A stretch of DNA of 51,347 nucleotides from Candidatus Stackebrandtia faecavium (GTDB lineage Bacteria > Actinomycetota > Actinomycetes > Mycobacteriales > Micromonosporaceae), in contig DXIM01000006.1 of the NCBI GenBank assembly GCA_019112895.1, positions 1 through 51,347 of the forward strand, in the 5' to 3' direction. The translations under genes and the position numbers were made by a program. Below the pieces are notes generated by a model, which was not told the origin of the DNA, did not search any database, and was given only the letters and a program-made list of their open reading frames with translations. This document shows, one piece after another, positions 42,127 through 50,386 of the stretch. Numbering within the stretch: position 1 is the first letter of the stretch; every line of letters starts with the position of its first letter.

Positions 42127-42273
42127 GTCGGCATCTTAGCTAAGGGGGGAATTCGCAAGATTCGCAAAATAGTGCCACCGGCTTCGCATTCTTGGATATT
42201 TGGAGGCGTTGACCTCTAGTGCCTTGTCGTCAAGTATCGAACTGTCGACTTCGCAGGATTGGATATTGCACGC
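42127..42273. promoter_or_regulatory. Divergent prpR-prpDBC control region with TTCGCA repeats
   Basis: ATTCGCAA occurs twice at 9-bp spacing (42151-42158, 42160-42167), and TTCGCA again at 42183 and 42250. The last two are each followed after three bases by TTGGATATT (42192-42200 and 42259-42267). The motif resembles the TTTGCAAA-type sites of RamB/PrpR. The prpR -10 element TAAGAT is at 42133-42138 on the minus strand. GATATT 6 nt before the prpD ATG may be its -10. Confidence 0.6.
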
Positions 42274-43770
42274 ATGCCCGAATACGTGGTCCGCAGCTAT
42301 CGCAGCGACGAGCCTTTGGCGCGGGACGCAGAATTGGCCCATCGGATCGCCACCATGGCGCTCGACCCGGCGCCCGTCGATGAGGACGTGACCCAGATGG
42401 TCATCAACCGCATCATCGATAACGCCGCGGTCGCCGCGGCATCGCTGTCGCGCGAGCCCGTGGCGGTCGCTCGTGACCAAGCCCTGAGCCACACCGCTTC
42501 GCCGGGCGCCACCGTTTTCGGCTTGCCGACGTCGGCGCGCGTATCCCCGGAGTGGGCCGCCTGGGCGAATGGTGTCGCCGTTCGTGAACTGGACTACCAC
42601 GACACTTTCCTTGCTGCCGACTATTCGCATCCCGCCGACAACATCCCGCCGCTGTTGGCGGTGGCGCAGCATCGTGGTGGCGACGGCGCGAGTCTGATCC
42701 GCGGACTCGCCGCGGCATACGAGACACAGATCGCGCTCGTTCGGGGAATCTGCCTGCACGAACACCGGATCGACCATGTCGCGCACCTGGGGCCGTCGGC
42801 CGCCGCGGGACTCGGAGCGCTGTTGGGATTGGACGTCGACACGGTGTATCAAGCGATTGGGCAGGCCCTGCACGTCACGACCGCCACTCGCCAGTCCCGC
42901 AAGGGACAGATATCGACGTGGAAGGCGTACGCGCCCGCGTTCGCGGGCAAGATGGCGATCGAGTCGGTCGACCGCGCGATGCGGGGTCAAACCTCGCCGG
43001 CGCCGATCTACGAGGGCGAAGACGGCGTGATCGCACGCATGTTGAGCGGTCCCGACGCCCGATACACCGTCGGACTTCCCGGCCCGGGCGAATCCAAACG
43101 GGCCATCATGGACAGCTACACGAAGGAGCACTCGGCGGAATATCAGGCCCAGGCCCTCATTGACCTCGCCGTCAAGCTGCGCGGCGACATTGATGATTTC
43201 GACGCCATCGACCGCGTCGTGATTCACACGAGCCACCACACGCACAACGTGATCGGCTCGGGCGCCGGAGACCCGCAGAAGTATGACCCGAAGGCGAGCC
43301 GCGAAACGCTGGACCATTCGATCCCGTACATTTTCGCGGTCGCGCTTCAAGACGGCGCCTGGCACCACGTCGACTCCTACACCCCGCAGCGGGCAGAACG
43401 CCCAGACACGGTGGCGCTGTGGCACAAGATTTCCACAGTCGAAGACGCGAAATGGACGGAGCTATATCGGCACCCGGACCCCCTGCAACGCGCATTCGGC
43501 GGCCGCGCCGAGATCACGATGCGCGACGGATCGGTCGTGTCAGGCGAGCTGGCGGTCGCCAACGCTCACCCGGCCGGGGCGAGGCCGTTCGCGCGCGACC
43601 AGTACATCGGCAAGTTCCGCACGCTCACCGAAGGCGTTATCGCGACAGCCGAACAGGACCGTTTCCTGGATGCCGTCGAGAAACTGCCGCGCCTGGCTTC
43701 CGGCGAACTCGATGCGCTCACACTCGACGCCGGCATCGCGCCCGTCGAGGTCACGAAAGGACTCTTGTGA
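42274..43770 (+). CDS. prpD: 2-methylcitrate dehydratase PrpD (MmgE/PrpD family)
   Basis: Dehydrates 2-methylcitrate to 2-methyl-cis-aconitate in the methylcitrate cycle, which clears propionyl-CoA. The 498-residue protein has [78 protein letters not shown] and [18 protein letters not shown], all family hallmarks. ATG at 42274 begins [20 protein letters not shown] at 42259 is open but unlikely. Stop overlaps the prpB start (TGATG). Confidence 0.96.
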   Translation: MPEYVVRSYRSDEPLARDAELAHRIATMALDPAPVDEDVTQMVINRIIDNAAVAAASLSREPVAVARDQALSHTASPGATVFGLPTSARVSPEWAAWANGVAVRELDYHDTFLAADYSHPADNIPPLLAVAQHRGGDGASLIRGLAAAYETQIALVRGICLHEHRIDHVAHLGPSAAAGLGALLGLDVDTVYQAIGQALHVTTATRQSRKGQISTWKAYAPAFAGKMAIESVDRAMRGQTSPAPIYEGEDGVIARMLSGPDARYTVGLPGPGESKRAIMDSYTKEHSAEYQAQALIDLAVKLRGDIDDFDAIDRVVIHTSHHTHNVIGSGAGDPQKYDPKASRETLDHSIPYIFAVALQDGAWHHVDSYTPQRAERPDTVALWHKISTVEDAKWTELYRHPDPLQRAFGGRAEITMRDGSVVSGELAVANAHPAGARPFARDQYIGKFRTLTEGVIATAEQDRFLDAVEKLPRLASGELDALTLDAGIAPVEVTKGLL

Positions 43771-44678
43771 TGGCCCGTTCCACCCGTACCGCCGAGGCGA
43801 AGCGTCGCGTGCTGCGTGACGGGCTCGCAAGCGGACAGCTGTTGCGGATGCCGGGCGCGTTCAGTCCGCTGGTGGCTATGGCGATCGCGCAACGCGGCTT
43901 CGACGGCGTATACGTCTCCGGTGGGGCGTTGGCGGCTGACCTCGGGCTCCCCGACATCGGTTTGACGACGCTGACGGAGGTAGCCGGTCGGGCAGGCGTG
44001 ACAGCCCGCGCCACGGACCTGCCGTCGATCGTGGACGCCGACACCGGTTTCGGTGAGCCGCTCAACGCGGCGCGAACCGTGCAGACGCTCGAAGATGCGG
44101 GCGTGGCCGGCTGCCACCTGGAAGACCAGCGCAACCCGAAACGCTGTGGGCACCTGGACGGCAAATCGATCATGCCGCTCGACGACAGCGTGCGGCGTAT
44201 CCGGGCCGCCGTGCGAGCGCGCCGCGACCCGAATTTCGTTATCTGCGCCCGCACCGACGTGCGCGCTTCCGAAGGGGTCGACGGTGTCATCGCGCGTGCG
44301 AGGGCATACGCGGACGCGGGTGCCGACATGTTGTTCCCGGAGGCGCTGACCAGTGCGGAAGAGTTCGCGCGGGTGCGCGCGGCCGTGGATATCCCGATCT
44401 TGGCCAATATGACGGAGTTCGGTAAGTCACCGCTGTTGACGACTGAGGAACTCAGCGACGTCGGCGTCAATGTGGTGATTTACCCGGTGACGATGCTGCG
44501 TCTGGCGATGGGCGCGGTCACCGACGGCTTGGACGCGATCGCGCGCGACGGCGGCCAAGGCGCTGTCGTGGACAAAATGCAGACGCGCGCGCAGCTGTAC
44601 GAGCTGCTCGGTTATGCCGACTACACCGCTTTCGACTCGGACATCTACTCCTTCGCCGAAGACGAGGAAACACCATGA
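43770..44678 (+). CDS. prpB: 2-methylisocitrate lyase PrpB
   Basis: Splits 2-methylisocitrate into pyruvate and succinate. The 302-residue PEP-mutase-fold protein has GFDGVYVSGGALAADLGLPD, PSIVDADTGFGEPLN, the active-site loop HLEDQRNPKRCGHLDGK with the catalytic Cys, ICARTDVRASEGVDG and MTEFGKSPLL. The start is fixed by the TGATG overlap with prpD. Mycobacteria often lack a separate PrpB and use Icl, so the presence of prpB makes the cycle self-contained here. Confidence 0.95.
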   Translation: MARSTRTAEAKRRVLRDGLASGQLLRMPGAFSPLVAMAIAQRGFDGVYVSGGALAADLGLPDIGLTTLTEVAGRAGVTARATDLPSIVDADTGFGEPLNAARTVQTLEDAGVAGCHLEDQRNPKRCGHLDGKSIMPLDDSVRRIRAAVRARRDPNFVICARTDVRASEGVDGVIARARAYADAGADMLFPEALTSAEEFARVRAAVDIPILANMTEFGKSPLLTTEELSDVGVNVVIYPVTMLRLAMGAVTDGLDAIARDGGQGAVVDKMQTRAQLYELLGYADYTAFDSDIYSFAEDEETP

Positions 44679-45802
44679 CGACGATTCATCGTGGGCTTGA
44701 CGGAGTGGTCGTGGACCGGACCGCGATCTCACACGTCAATCTCGACACCAATTCGCTGACCTACCAGGGCTACCCGGTGCAGGAGTTGGCGCGGCATTGT
44801 TCGTTCGAGCAGGTGGCTTACTTGATTCTGCACGGCGAACTGCCGGACGCTGACGCGTTGCAGGCGTTCAAGGCGGCCGAGCGCGCGTCGCGCAAGCTGC
44901 CTCGCGGTTTGTGGGACGCGATCAATCGACTGCCGCTGTCGTGCCACCCGATGGACGTGTTGCGTACGGCCGTCAGTCATATAGGTGCGCAGGACTTGAA
45001 CAGTGACGTCGAGACCGCTTCGGCGGACTTGGCGCGGGCGCTCGACCTGTTCGCGAAACTACCCAGCGTGGTGGCGGCCGACCAGCGTCGGCGACGTGGC
45101 TTGGATCCGGTACCGCCGGATCCGGGCATGAACTTCGCGGAGAACTTCCTGTACATGTGTTTCGGTGAGGTGCCGGAGCCGGAAGTGGTCGCGGCATTCG
45201 AGGTGTCGCTGATCCTGTACGCCGAGCACGGCTTCAACGCGTCCACGTTTACCGCGCGCGTGGTTACGTCCACGAAGTCGGACCTGTACAGTGCCGTGAT
45301 TGCCGCGATAGGGGCGTTGAAAGGCCCGTTGCATGGCGGTGCCAACGAAGCAGTCATGCGCATGATGGACGAGATCGCTGACCCGTCGAAGGTGTCGGCG
45401 TGGTTGGAGTCGGCGTTGCGGGACAAGAAACTCATCATGGGTTTCGGACACCGCGTCTATAAGAACGGCGATTCGCGCGTGCCCATCATGCAGGAAGCAT
45501 TGTGGAAACTGGCTGCTAAGCACGCCGACGGTGCGCGCCTCACCGGCATTTACACGCGGCTGGCTGACCACATGCTTCGCACTAAGAACCTGTACCCGAA
45601 TCTGGATTTCCCTGCCGGACCTGCTTACAGCATGATCGGTTTGGACATTCCGACGTTTACCCCGGTTTTCGTGTTGTCGCGCATCACCGGGTGGGCGGCG
45701 CACATTCTCGAGCAGTCGAGCGCGAACGCGTTGATCCGGCCGTTGAGCCATTACAGCGGCGTTGCGGAACGCGAGGTTCCGCGCGTATTGCAGCGCAACT
45801 AA
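44675..45802 (+). CDS. prpC: 2-methylcitrate synthase / citrate synthase family
   Basis: Condenses propionyl-CoA with oxaloacetate. The 375-residue protein has GLDGVVVDRTAISHVNLDTN, SLTYQGYPVQELARHCSFEQ, LKGPLHGGANEAVMRMM with an active-site His, and FGHRVYKNGDSRVPIM with the second His, PNLDFPAGPAYSMIG and the final Asp/Arg region PVFVLSRITGWAAHILEQ. It overlaps prpB by ATGA. Third gene of the prpDBC operon. Confidence 0.96.
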   Translation: MTTIHRGLDGVVVDRTAISHVNLDTNSLTYQGYPVQELARHCSFEQVAYLILHGELPDADALQAFKAAERASRKLPRGLWDAINRLPLSCHPMDVLRTAVSHIGAQDLNSDVETASADLARALDLFAKLPSVVAADQRRRRGLDPVPPDPGMNFAENFLYMCFGEVPEPEVVAAFEVSLILYAEHGFNASTFTARVVTSTKSDLYSAVIAAIGALKGPLHGGANEAVMRMMDEIADPSKVSAWLESALRDKKLIMGFGHRVYKNGDSRVPIMQEALWKLAAKHADGARLTGIYTRLADHMLRTKNLYPNLDFPAGPAYSMIGLDIPTFTPVFVLSRITGWAAHILEQSSANALIRPLSHYSGVAEREVPRVLQRN

Positions 45803-45842
45803 AACGCAGCATTCATTTATAGGAAAGGAGCGGTGGTTCATC

Positions 45843-47402
45843 GTGTCCAAAAAATTCCGAGTGACATACGCCACTCTCAGTGCTGATAATGAGGAACTGC
45901 ACCGTGGCTATGAGGACGGTGTCCACCAGGCGCGCGGTTGGTTGGGCCGCGAACTGCGTGGCCACGTCGCCGATCCGGAAGCGACCGCGCCCCTCACCGC
46001 GGTGACGAGCCCTCACGACCCGTCCATCGTGGTCAGCCAGGTGCGTGAGTCGACGCCGAACGATATCGACAGTGGAATCGGGCTGGCAGCGAAATCGGCG
46101 CGCGGCTGGGCCGCGAAGCCGTGGCGGGAGCGCATGCAGGTGATGCTTCGTGTCGCCGACCTGATCAGCGAGCGCTCCAATGAGCTAGGGGCGTTGATGA
46201 GCATCGAGAACGGCAAGAACCGTCTCGAAGCGCTCGGCGATGTCGAAGAGGCCGCCGACATGATCCGCTATTACTGCAACGAGCTCGAAAAGCACGACGG
46301 CTACGACCATCCGATGGGTTCCCTCAACCCGGCCGAACGCACTCGCAGCGTCTTGAAGCCGTACGGGGTGTGGGCCGTGGTCGGGCCGTTCAACTTCCCG
46401 ATGGCGTTGACGGCCGGCCCAGCCGGGGCCGCTCTCGTCGCCGGGAACACGGTCGTGGTGAAACCGAGCCTGCAGGGAACCTTTATTGCGTCGAAATTGT
46501 TCGAATGCTTCACCGACGCCGGCGTACCCGCGGAAGCGGCGATCCTGCTTCCCGGTGGCGACGACGTGGGGCAGGCCGTCGTGGCCGATCCCCGCATCGG
46601 GGGCGTCACGTTCACCGGCTCCTCGAAGGTGGGGATGTCCATCTTCAATGAGTTCGCGACGCAATACCCGAAACCGGTCATGGCCGAAATGGGCGGAAAG
46701 AACCCGACGATCGTGTCCGCGAAGGCCGATCTGGACGATGCTGCCCTCGGCGTGGCGCGTTCGGCGTTCGGTTTCTCCGGACAGAAGTGTTCCGCATGCT
46801 CACGCGTCTACGTGCAGCGCGAGGTGCGCGACGAGTTCCTGGCCAAACTCGTGGAGCAGACGAAGAAACTGAAGATCGGCGATCCGACCGCCCGCGACTC
46901 CTTCGTCGGACCCGTCGTGGACGCCGACGCGGTGCGTCGTTTCGAGGACGCGGTCGCGCATGCGCGGGAGGTCGGTGCGGTCGTCACGGGCGGTGAGGCG
47001 CTGAACGGGGAGGGCCTGCCCGGTCACTACGTGGCGCCGACCGTGGTCACGGACCTTCCGCTCGACGACCGCCTGTACAGCACGGAACTGTTCGTGCCGT
47101 TCGTGGCGGTGGCGACCGTCGACACAGTCCAGGAGGGACTCGAACTGTCCAACGCCGACCCGGCGGGCCTAACGGCCGGGTTCTTCTCGAACGACCAGGC
47201 GGAGATCGACGAGTTCCTAGAAGTCATCGAGGCCGGCGTCATCTATGTGAACCGGCCGGCCGGGGCGACGACGGGCGCATGGCCTGGTGTGCAGCCGTTC
47301 GGCGGCTGGAAACGCTCCGGAAGCACCGGCAAAGCCGGCGGCGGCCTGTATTACCTGCCCGAGTTTCTCCGCGAACAATCCCAAACGGTGGTGGAAAAAT
47401 GA
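45843..47402 (+). CDS. Aldehyde dehydrogenase, P5C-dehydrogenase-like (RocA type)
   Basis: A 519-residue NAD(P)+-dependent dehydrogenase. The catalytic cysteine is in FSGQKCSACSRVYV, the form seen in 1-pyrroline-5-carboxylate dehydrogenases; the Glu is in VMAEMGGKNPTIV, and the nucleotide site in PFNFPMAL with VVVKPS. EEAADMIRYYCNELEKHDGY is common in this subgroup. GTG at 45843 is chosen; GGAG lies about 13 nt upstream, a longer gap than usual. Placed between prpC (40 nt) and a class III aminotransferase it overlaps, so it probably oxidises the semialdehyde that the aminotransferase makes. Confidence 0.88.
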   Translation: MSKKFRVTYATLSADNEELHRGYEDGVHQARGWLGRELRGHVADPEATAPLTAVTSPHDPSIVVSQVRESTPNDIDSGIGLAAKSARGWAAKPWRERMQVMLRVADLISERSNELGALMSIENGKNRLEALGDVEEAADMIRYYCNELEKHDGYDHPMGSLNPAERTRSVLKPYGVWAVVGPFNFPMALTAGPAGAALVAGNTVVVKPSLQGTFIASKLFECFTDAGVPAEAAILLPGGDDVGQAVVADPRIGGVTFTGSSKVGMSIFNEFATQYPKPVMAEMGGKNPTIVSAKADLDDAALGVARSAFGFSGQKCSACSRVYVQREVRDEFLAKLVEQTKKLKIGDPTARDSFVGPVVDADAVRRFEDAVAHAREVGAVVTGGEALNGEGLPGHYVAPTVVTDLPLDDRLYSTELFVPFVAVATVDTVQEGLELSNADPAGLTAGFFSNDQAEIDEFLEVIEAGVIYVNRPAGATTGAWPGVQPFGGWKRSGSTGKAGGGLYYLPEFLREQSQTVVEK

Positions 47403-48733
47403 GCAACAGCCCTGTCACGCAAGCCGAAGGTGCGGTCCCGCAACTGAAAACCGCGCTTCCAGGGCCCTTGGCGCAAGCGCATGTCGAGTCCGATACTCAG
47501 ATCACCAGTCCTTCGCTGCCGCGCGCCTATCCGATGGTGCCGTCGCGTGGGCGTGGTGCCGTCCTGGAAGACATCGACGGCAACGTCTTTTTGGATTGCA
47601 ACGCCGGTATCGCCGTGAACTCCACCGGCCACTCGCATCCGCGAGTCGTCGCCGCGATCAAGAACCAGGCGGAGGAGCTGCTGCATTATTCGGCCAGCGA
47701 TTTCTATCTGCCGATCTACGCCCAGATGTGTCAGGCATTGGCGAAAACGGCGCCGATGGGGGACTCGCGGGTGCGGGTCTTCCTGTCGAACTCGGGGGCC
47801 GAAGCCGTCGACGGCGCGTTGAAGCTGGTCCGTCACGCGACGGGACGCAGCGGAGTGATCAGCTTCTTCGGCGCTTTCCACGGCCGTAGTTACGGTGCCT
47901 TGTCGCTGACGGCGTCGAAAGCGAAGTACCATGCGAAGTTCGGACCACTGGTGCCCAATGTGTACCACGCGCCCTATGCGGGGCACCGTCTGGACGACCC
48001 GGAGAACGACCGGTGGTACACCGTCGAGTACCTCGAGGAGGTGCTGTTTCGCTACCAGGTTGATCCACACGAGATCGCCGCAGTCTTTGTGGAGCCGATC
48101 CAGGGCGAGGGTGGGTACATCGTCCCACCGGCCGGGTGGATGGCCGCGCTGCACAAGGTGTGCCGCAAATACGGGATCCTTCTGGTCGCGGACGAAGTGC
48201 AGTCCGGTGCCGGCAGGACTGGTCGCATGTGGGCGATCGAGCATACCGGCGTCGAGCCGGACGTGCTCATCACCGCGAAAGGTCTCGCCTCCGGTCTTCC
48301 GCTGGGTGGATTCATCGCGCGTGCCGAACTCATGGAGTCGTGGGCGGCCGGCGACCACGGCTCGACGTACGGAGGCAGCCCGATCCCGTGCGCGGCAGGT
48401 CTGGCGACGCTCGACATTATCGATGACGAGAATCTGCTCGACAACGCTACCGTGCAGGGCGAGCGTTTCCGGGCGGGATTGATGTCGCTGCTGCAGCGCC
48501 ACCCTGGGGTCGTCACCGATGTGCGTGGGGTCGGGCTCATGATCGGGGTCGAATTCCGCGACGGTGCCGTTTCGGAGAAGGTCCAGGCGGCCTGCTTCCA
48601 CAAGGGGTTGTTGGTGCTGGAGGCCGGCGAAAACGTCATCCGTATGTCGCCGCCGCTGGTGATCACCTCCGCGCAGGTCGACACCGCTGTCGCGCTGTTC
48701 AGTGAGGCCGTCGACGAGGTCGCGAATGTCTAA
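47399..48733 (+). CDS. Class III PLP aminotransferase (4-aminobutyrate/omega-amino-acid type)
   Basis: A 444-residue enzyme with DCNAGIAVNSTGHSHPRVVA, FLSNSGAEAVDGALKLVRHA, FFGAFHGRSYGALSLTASKA, the PLP-binding VADEVQSGAGRTGRMW, and the Schiff-base Lys in LITAKGLASGLPLGGFIA. The overall pattern is that of GabT-like or ornithine-type omega-transaminases. It overlaps the aldehyde dehydrogenase by ATGA and the CoA-transferase by 8 nt. The natural substrate is not known: candidates are an omega- or beta-amino acid. Confidence 0.9.
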   Translation: MSNSPVTQAEGAVPQLKTALPGPLAQAHVESDTQITSPSLPRAYPMVPSRGRGAVLEDIDGNVFLDCNAGIAVNSTGHSHPRVVAAIKNQAEELLHYSASDFYLPIYAQMCQALAKTAPMGDSRVRVFLSNSGAEAVDGALKLVRHATGRSGVISFFGAFHGRSYGALSLTASKAKYHAKFGPLVPNVYHAPYAGHRLDDPENDRWYTVEYLEEVLFRYQVDPHEIAAVFVEPIQGEGGYIVPPAGWMAALHKVCRKYGILLVADEVQSGAGRTGRMWAIEHTGVEPDVLITAKGLASGLPLGGFIARAELMESWAAGDHGSTYGGSPIPCAAGLATLDIIDDENLLDNATVQGERFRAGLMSLLQRHPGVVTDVRGVGLMIGVEFRDGAVSEKVQAACFHKGLLVLEAGENVIRMSPPLVITSAQVDTAVALFSEAVDEVANV

Positions 48734-49637
48734 AGTCGCCTCTATGGCCGAGGCCGTGGCGAGCTTGGTCTTCGATGGCGACACAGTCGCCATCGAAGGC
48801 TTCACCCATTTGATCTCGTTTGCCGCCGGCCACGAAATCATCCGGCAGCGGCGCCGCGACCTGACCCTGTGTCGGCTTACCCCCGACGTCGTATACGACC
48901 AGATGATCGGGGCCGGTGTCGCCAAGAAACTCGTGTTCTCGTGGCTCGGCAATCCCGGTGTCGGTTCGTTGCACGCGGTGCGGCGCGCGGTCGAAGGGCC
49001 CGACGCCTATCTCGAGCTGGAGGAGTATTCGCATTTCGGCATGGTGGGCCGATACACGGCGGGCGCGAGCCGTATGCCGTTCTTCCCGCTGCGCAGCTAC
49101 GCCGGTAGTGACCTTCCGAAGGTGAACCCGCGCATCAAGACGGTCGTTTCTCCTTACGACGGTGAAGCCATCGATGTGGTGCCGCCGTTGGAACCGGACG
49201 TGGCGATCGTGCACGCGCAGCGCGCCGACGCGCTCGGCAATACCCAGGCTTGGGGCCTGCTCGGTTGCCAGAAGGAGGCGGCGTTCGCGGCGAAACGGGT
49301 GCTGGTCGTGGTGGAGGAGGTCGTCGGCACCGATGTCATCCGTGCCGACCCGAACCGCACGCTCATCCCGGGCTTGAAAGTGGACGCTGTCGTGGCGTGC
49401 CCGGGAGGAGCCCATCCGTCCTACGCGCAGGGCCATTACGACCGGGACAACGATTTCTACCTGCAGTGGGAGTCCATCAGCCGGGACCGCGCCGCCCTCG
49501 AAGCCTGGTTGGACGAGTGGATCATGAGTACCACGGACCATTCCCAGTACCTCGCGAAGCTTGGCGCACGAAGGTGGGATTCGCTGCGGCCGAGAGCTCG
49601 GCGCACATCCGCTCCAGTCGATTATGGAGAGTACTGA
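48726..49637 (+). CDS. CoA-transferase family I, alpha subunit
   Basis: A 303-residue protein with the glycine-rich start VFDGDTVAIEGFTHLISFAA, LTPDVVYDQMIGAGVAKKLV and FSWLGNPGVGSLHAVRRAVE, the DVAIVHAQRADALGNTQAWG block, and EEVVGTD. CoA-transferases of this type move CoA between carboxylates through a two-subunit enzyme. ATG at 48726 overlaps the upstream stop by 8 nt; its own stop forms TGATG with the beta subunit. Similar proteins are annotated GctA-like or as 3-oxoacid CoA-transferase. Confidence 0.88.
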   Translation: MSKVASMAEAVASLVFDGDTVAIEGFTHLISFAAGHEIIRQRRRDLTLCRLTPDVVYDQMIGAGVAKKLVFSWLGNPGVGSLHAVRRAVEGPDAYLELEEYSHFGMVGRYTAGASRMPFFPLRSYAGSDLPKVNPRIKTVVSPYDGEAIDVVPPLEPDVAIVHAQRADALGNTQAWGLLGCQKEAAFAAKRVLVVVEEVVGTDVIRADPNRTLIPGLKVDAVVACPGGAHPSYAQGHYDRDNDFYLQWESISRDRAALEAWLDEWIMSTTDHSQYLAKLGARRWDSLRPRARRTSAPVDYGEY

Positions 49638-50386
49638 TGGTGTCCTGGTCGAAATCCGAGATGCTCGTGGTGGCGGGCGCGCGTGCCCTGGCGGGCCGCC
49701 GAGTGTGTTTCGTCGGTATCGGACTGCCGAACATCGCGGTCACGCTTGCGCAGCGCACCGTGGAACCCGATCTCGAGCTGATCTACGAATCCGGTGTGTA
49801 CGGTTCGGTCCCGGCGCGTCAGCCGCTGTCGATCGGCGACCCTTGCCTCGTGAGCGGTTCTCTAGCGGTCATGCCGATGCCGGAACTGTTCCAGTACTAC
49901 CTGCAGCGCGGGCTCGTCGACGTCGGTTTTCTCGGCGCCGCGCAGCTCGACAGGTACGGCAATGTCAACACCACGATCATCGGCGACGATTATCGGCGCC
50001 CGAAGGTGAGGCTGCCGGGATCCGGTGGCGCATGCGACATCGCGTTCAACGCCGGTGAGGTGCTGCTCCTGTTGCGGCAGTCGCGACGGTCGTTCGTGGA
50101 CAAGGTCGACTTCGTCACCAGCACCGCCGCCGCGGCCGACCGCGGCAATGCCGGCCGGGGCTTGACGAAGGTCGTCAGCGACCTCGGTGAATACGAGTTC
50201 GACCCGGACACGCACGAGCTGATGCTGACGCGACTGCATCCGGGAGTCGGCGTGGACGAGGCGGTGGCCGCGACAGGCTGGGACTTGCGCGTGTCCCCTC
50301 AGCTGGCGACGACGGCGGCACCGACCGATGACGAGCTTCGCCTGCTGCGCGAGGAGCTAGACCCGTCGGGGGCGTACCTGAAGTGA
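49637..50386 (+). CDS. CoA-transferase family I, beta subunit
   Basis: The 249-residue partner of the alpha subunit. The segment YESGVYGSVPARQPLSIGDP holds the catalytic-loop Glu position; VDVGFLGAAQLDRYGNVNTT and KVRLPGSGGACDIAFNAGEV are family hallmarks. The start shares one base with the alpha-subunit stop (TGATG), and the stop overlaps the next GTG (GTGA). Together they would activate a carboxylate, perhaps one made by the upstream dehydrogenase. Confidence 0.9.
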   Translation: MVSWSKSEMLVVAGARALAGRRVCFVGIGLPNIAVTLAQRTVEPDLELIYESGVYGSVPARQPLSIGDPCLVSGSLAVMPMPELFQYYLQRGLVDVGFLGAAQLDRYGNVNTTIIGDDYRRPKVRLPGSGGACDIAFNAGEVLLLLRQSRRSFVDKVDFVTSTAAAADRGNAGRGLTKVVSDLGEYEFDPDTHELMLTRLHPGVGVDEAVAATGWDLRVSPQLATTAAPTDDELRLLREELDPSGAYLK

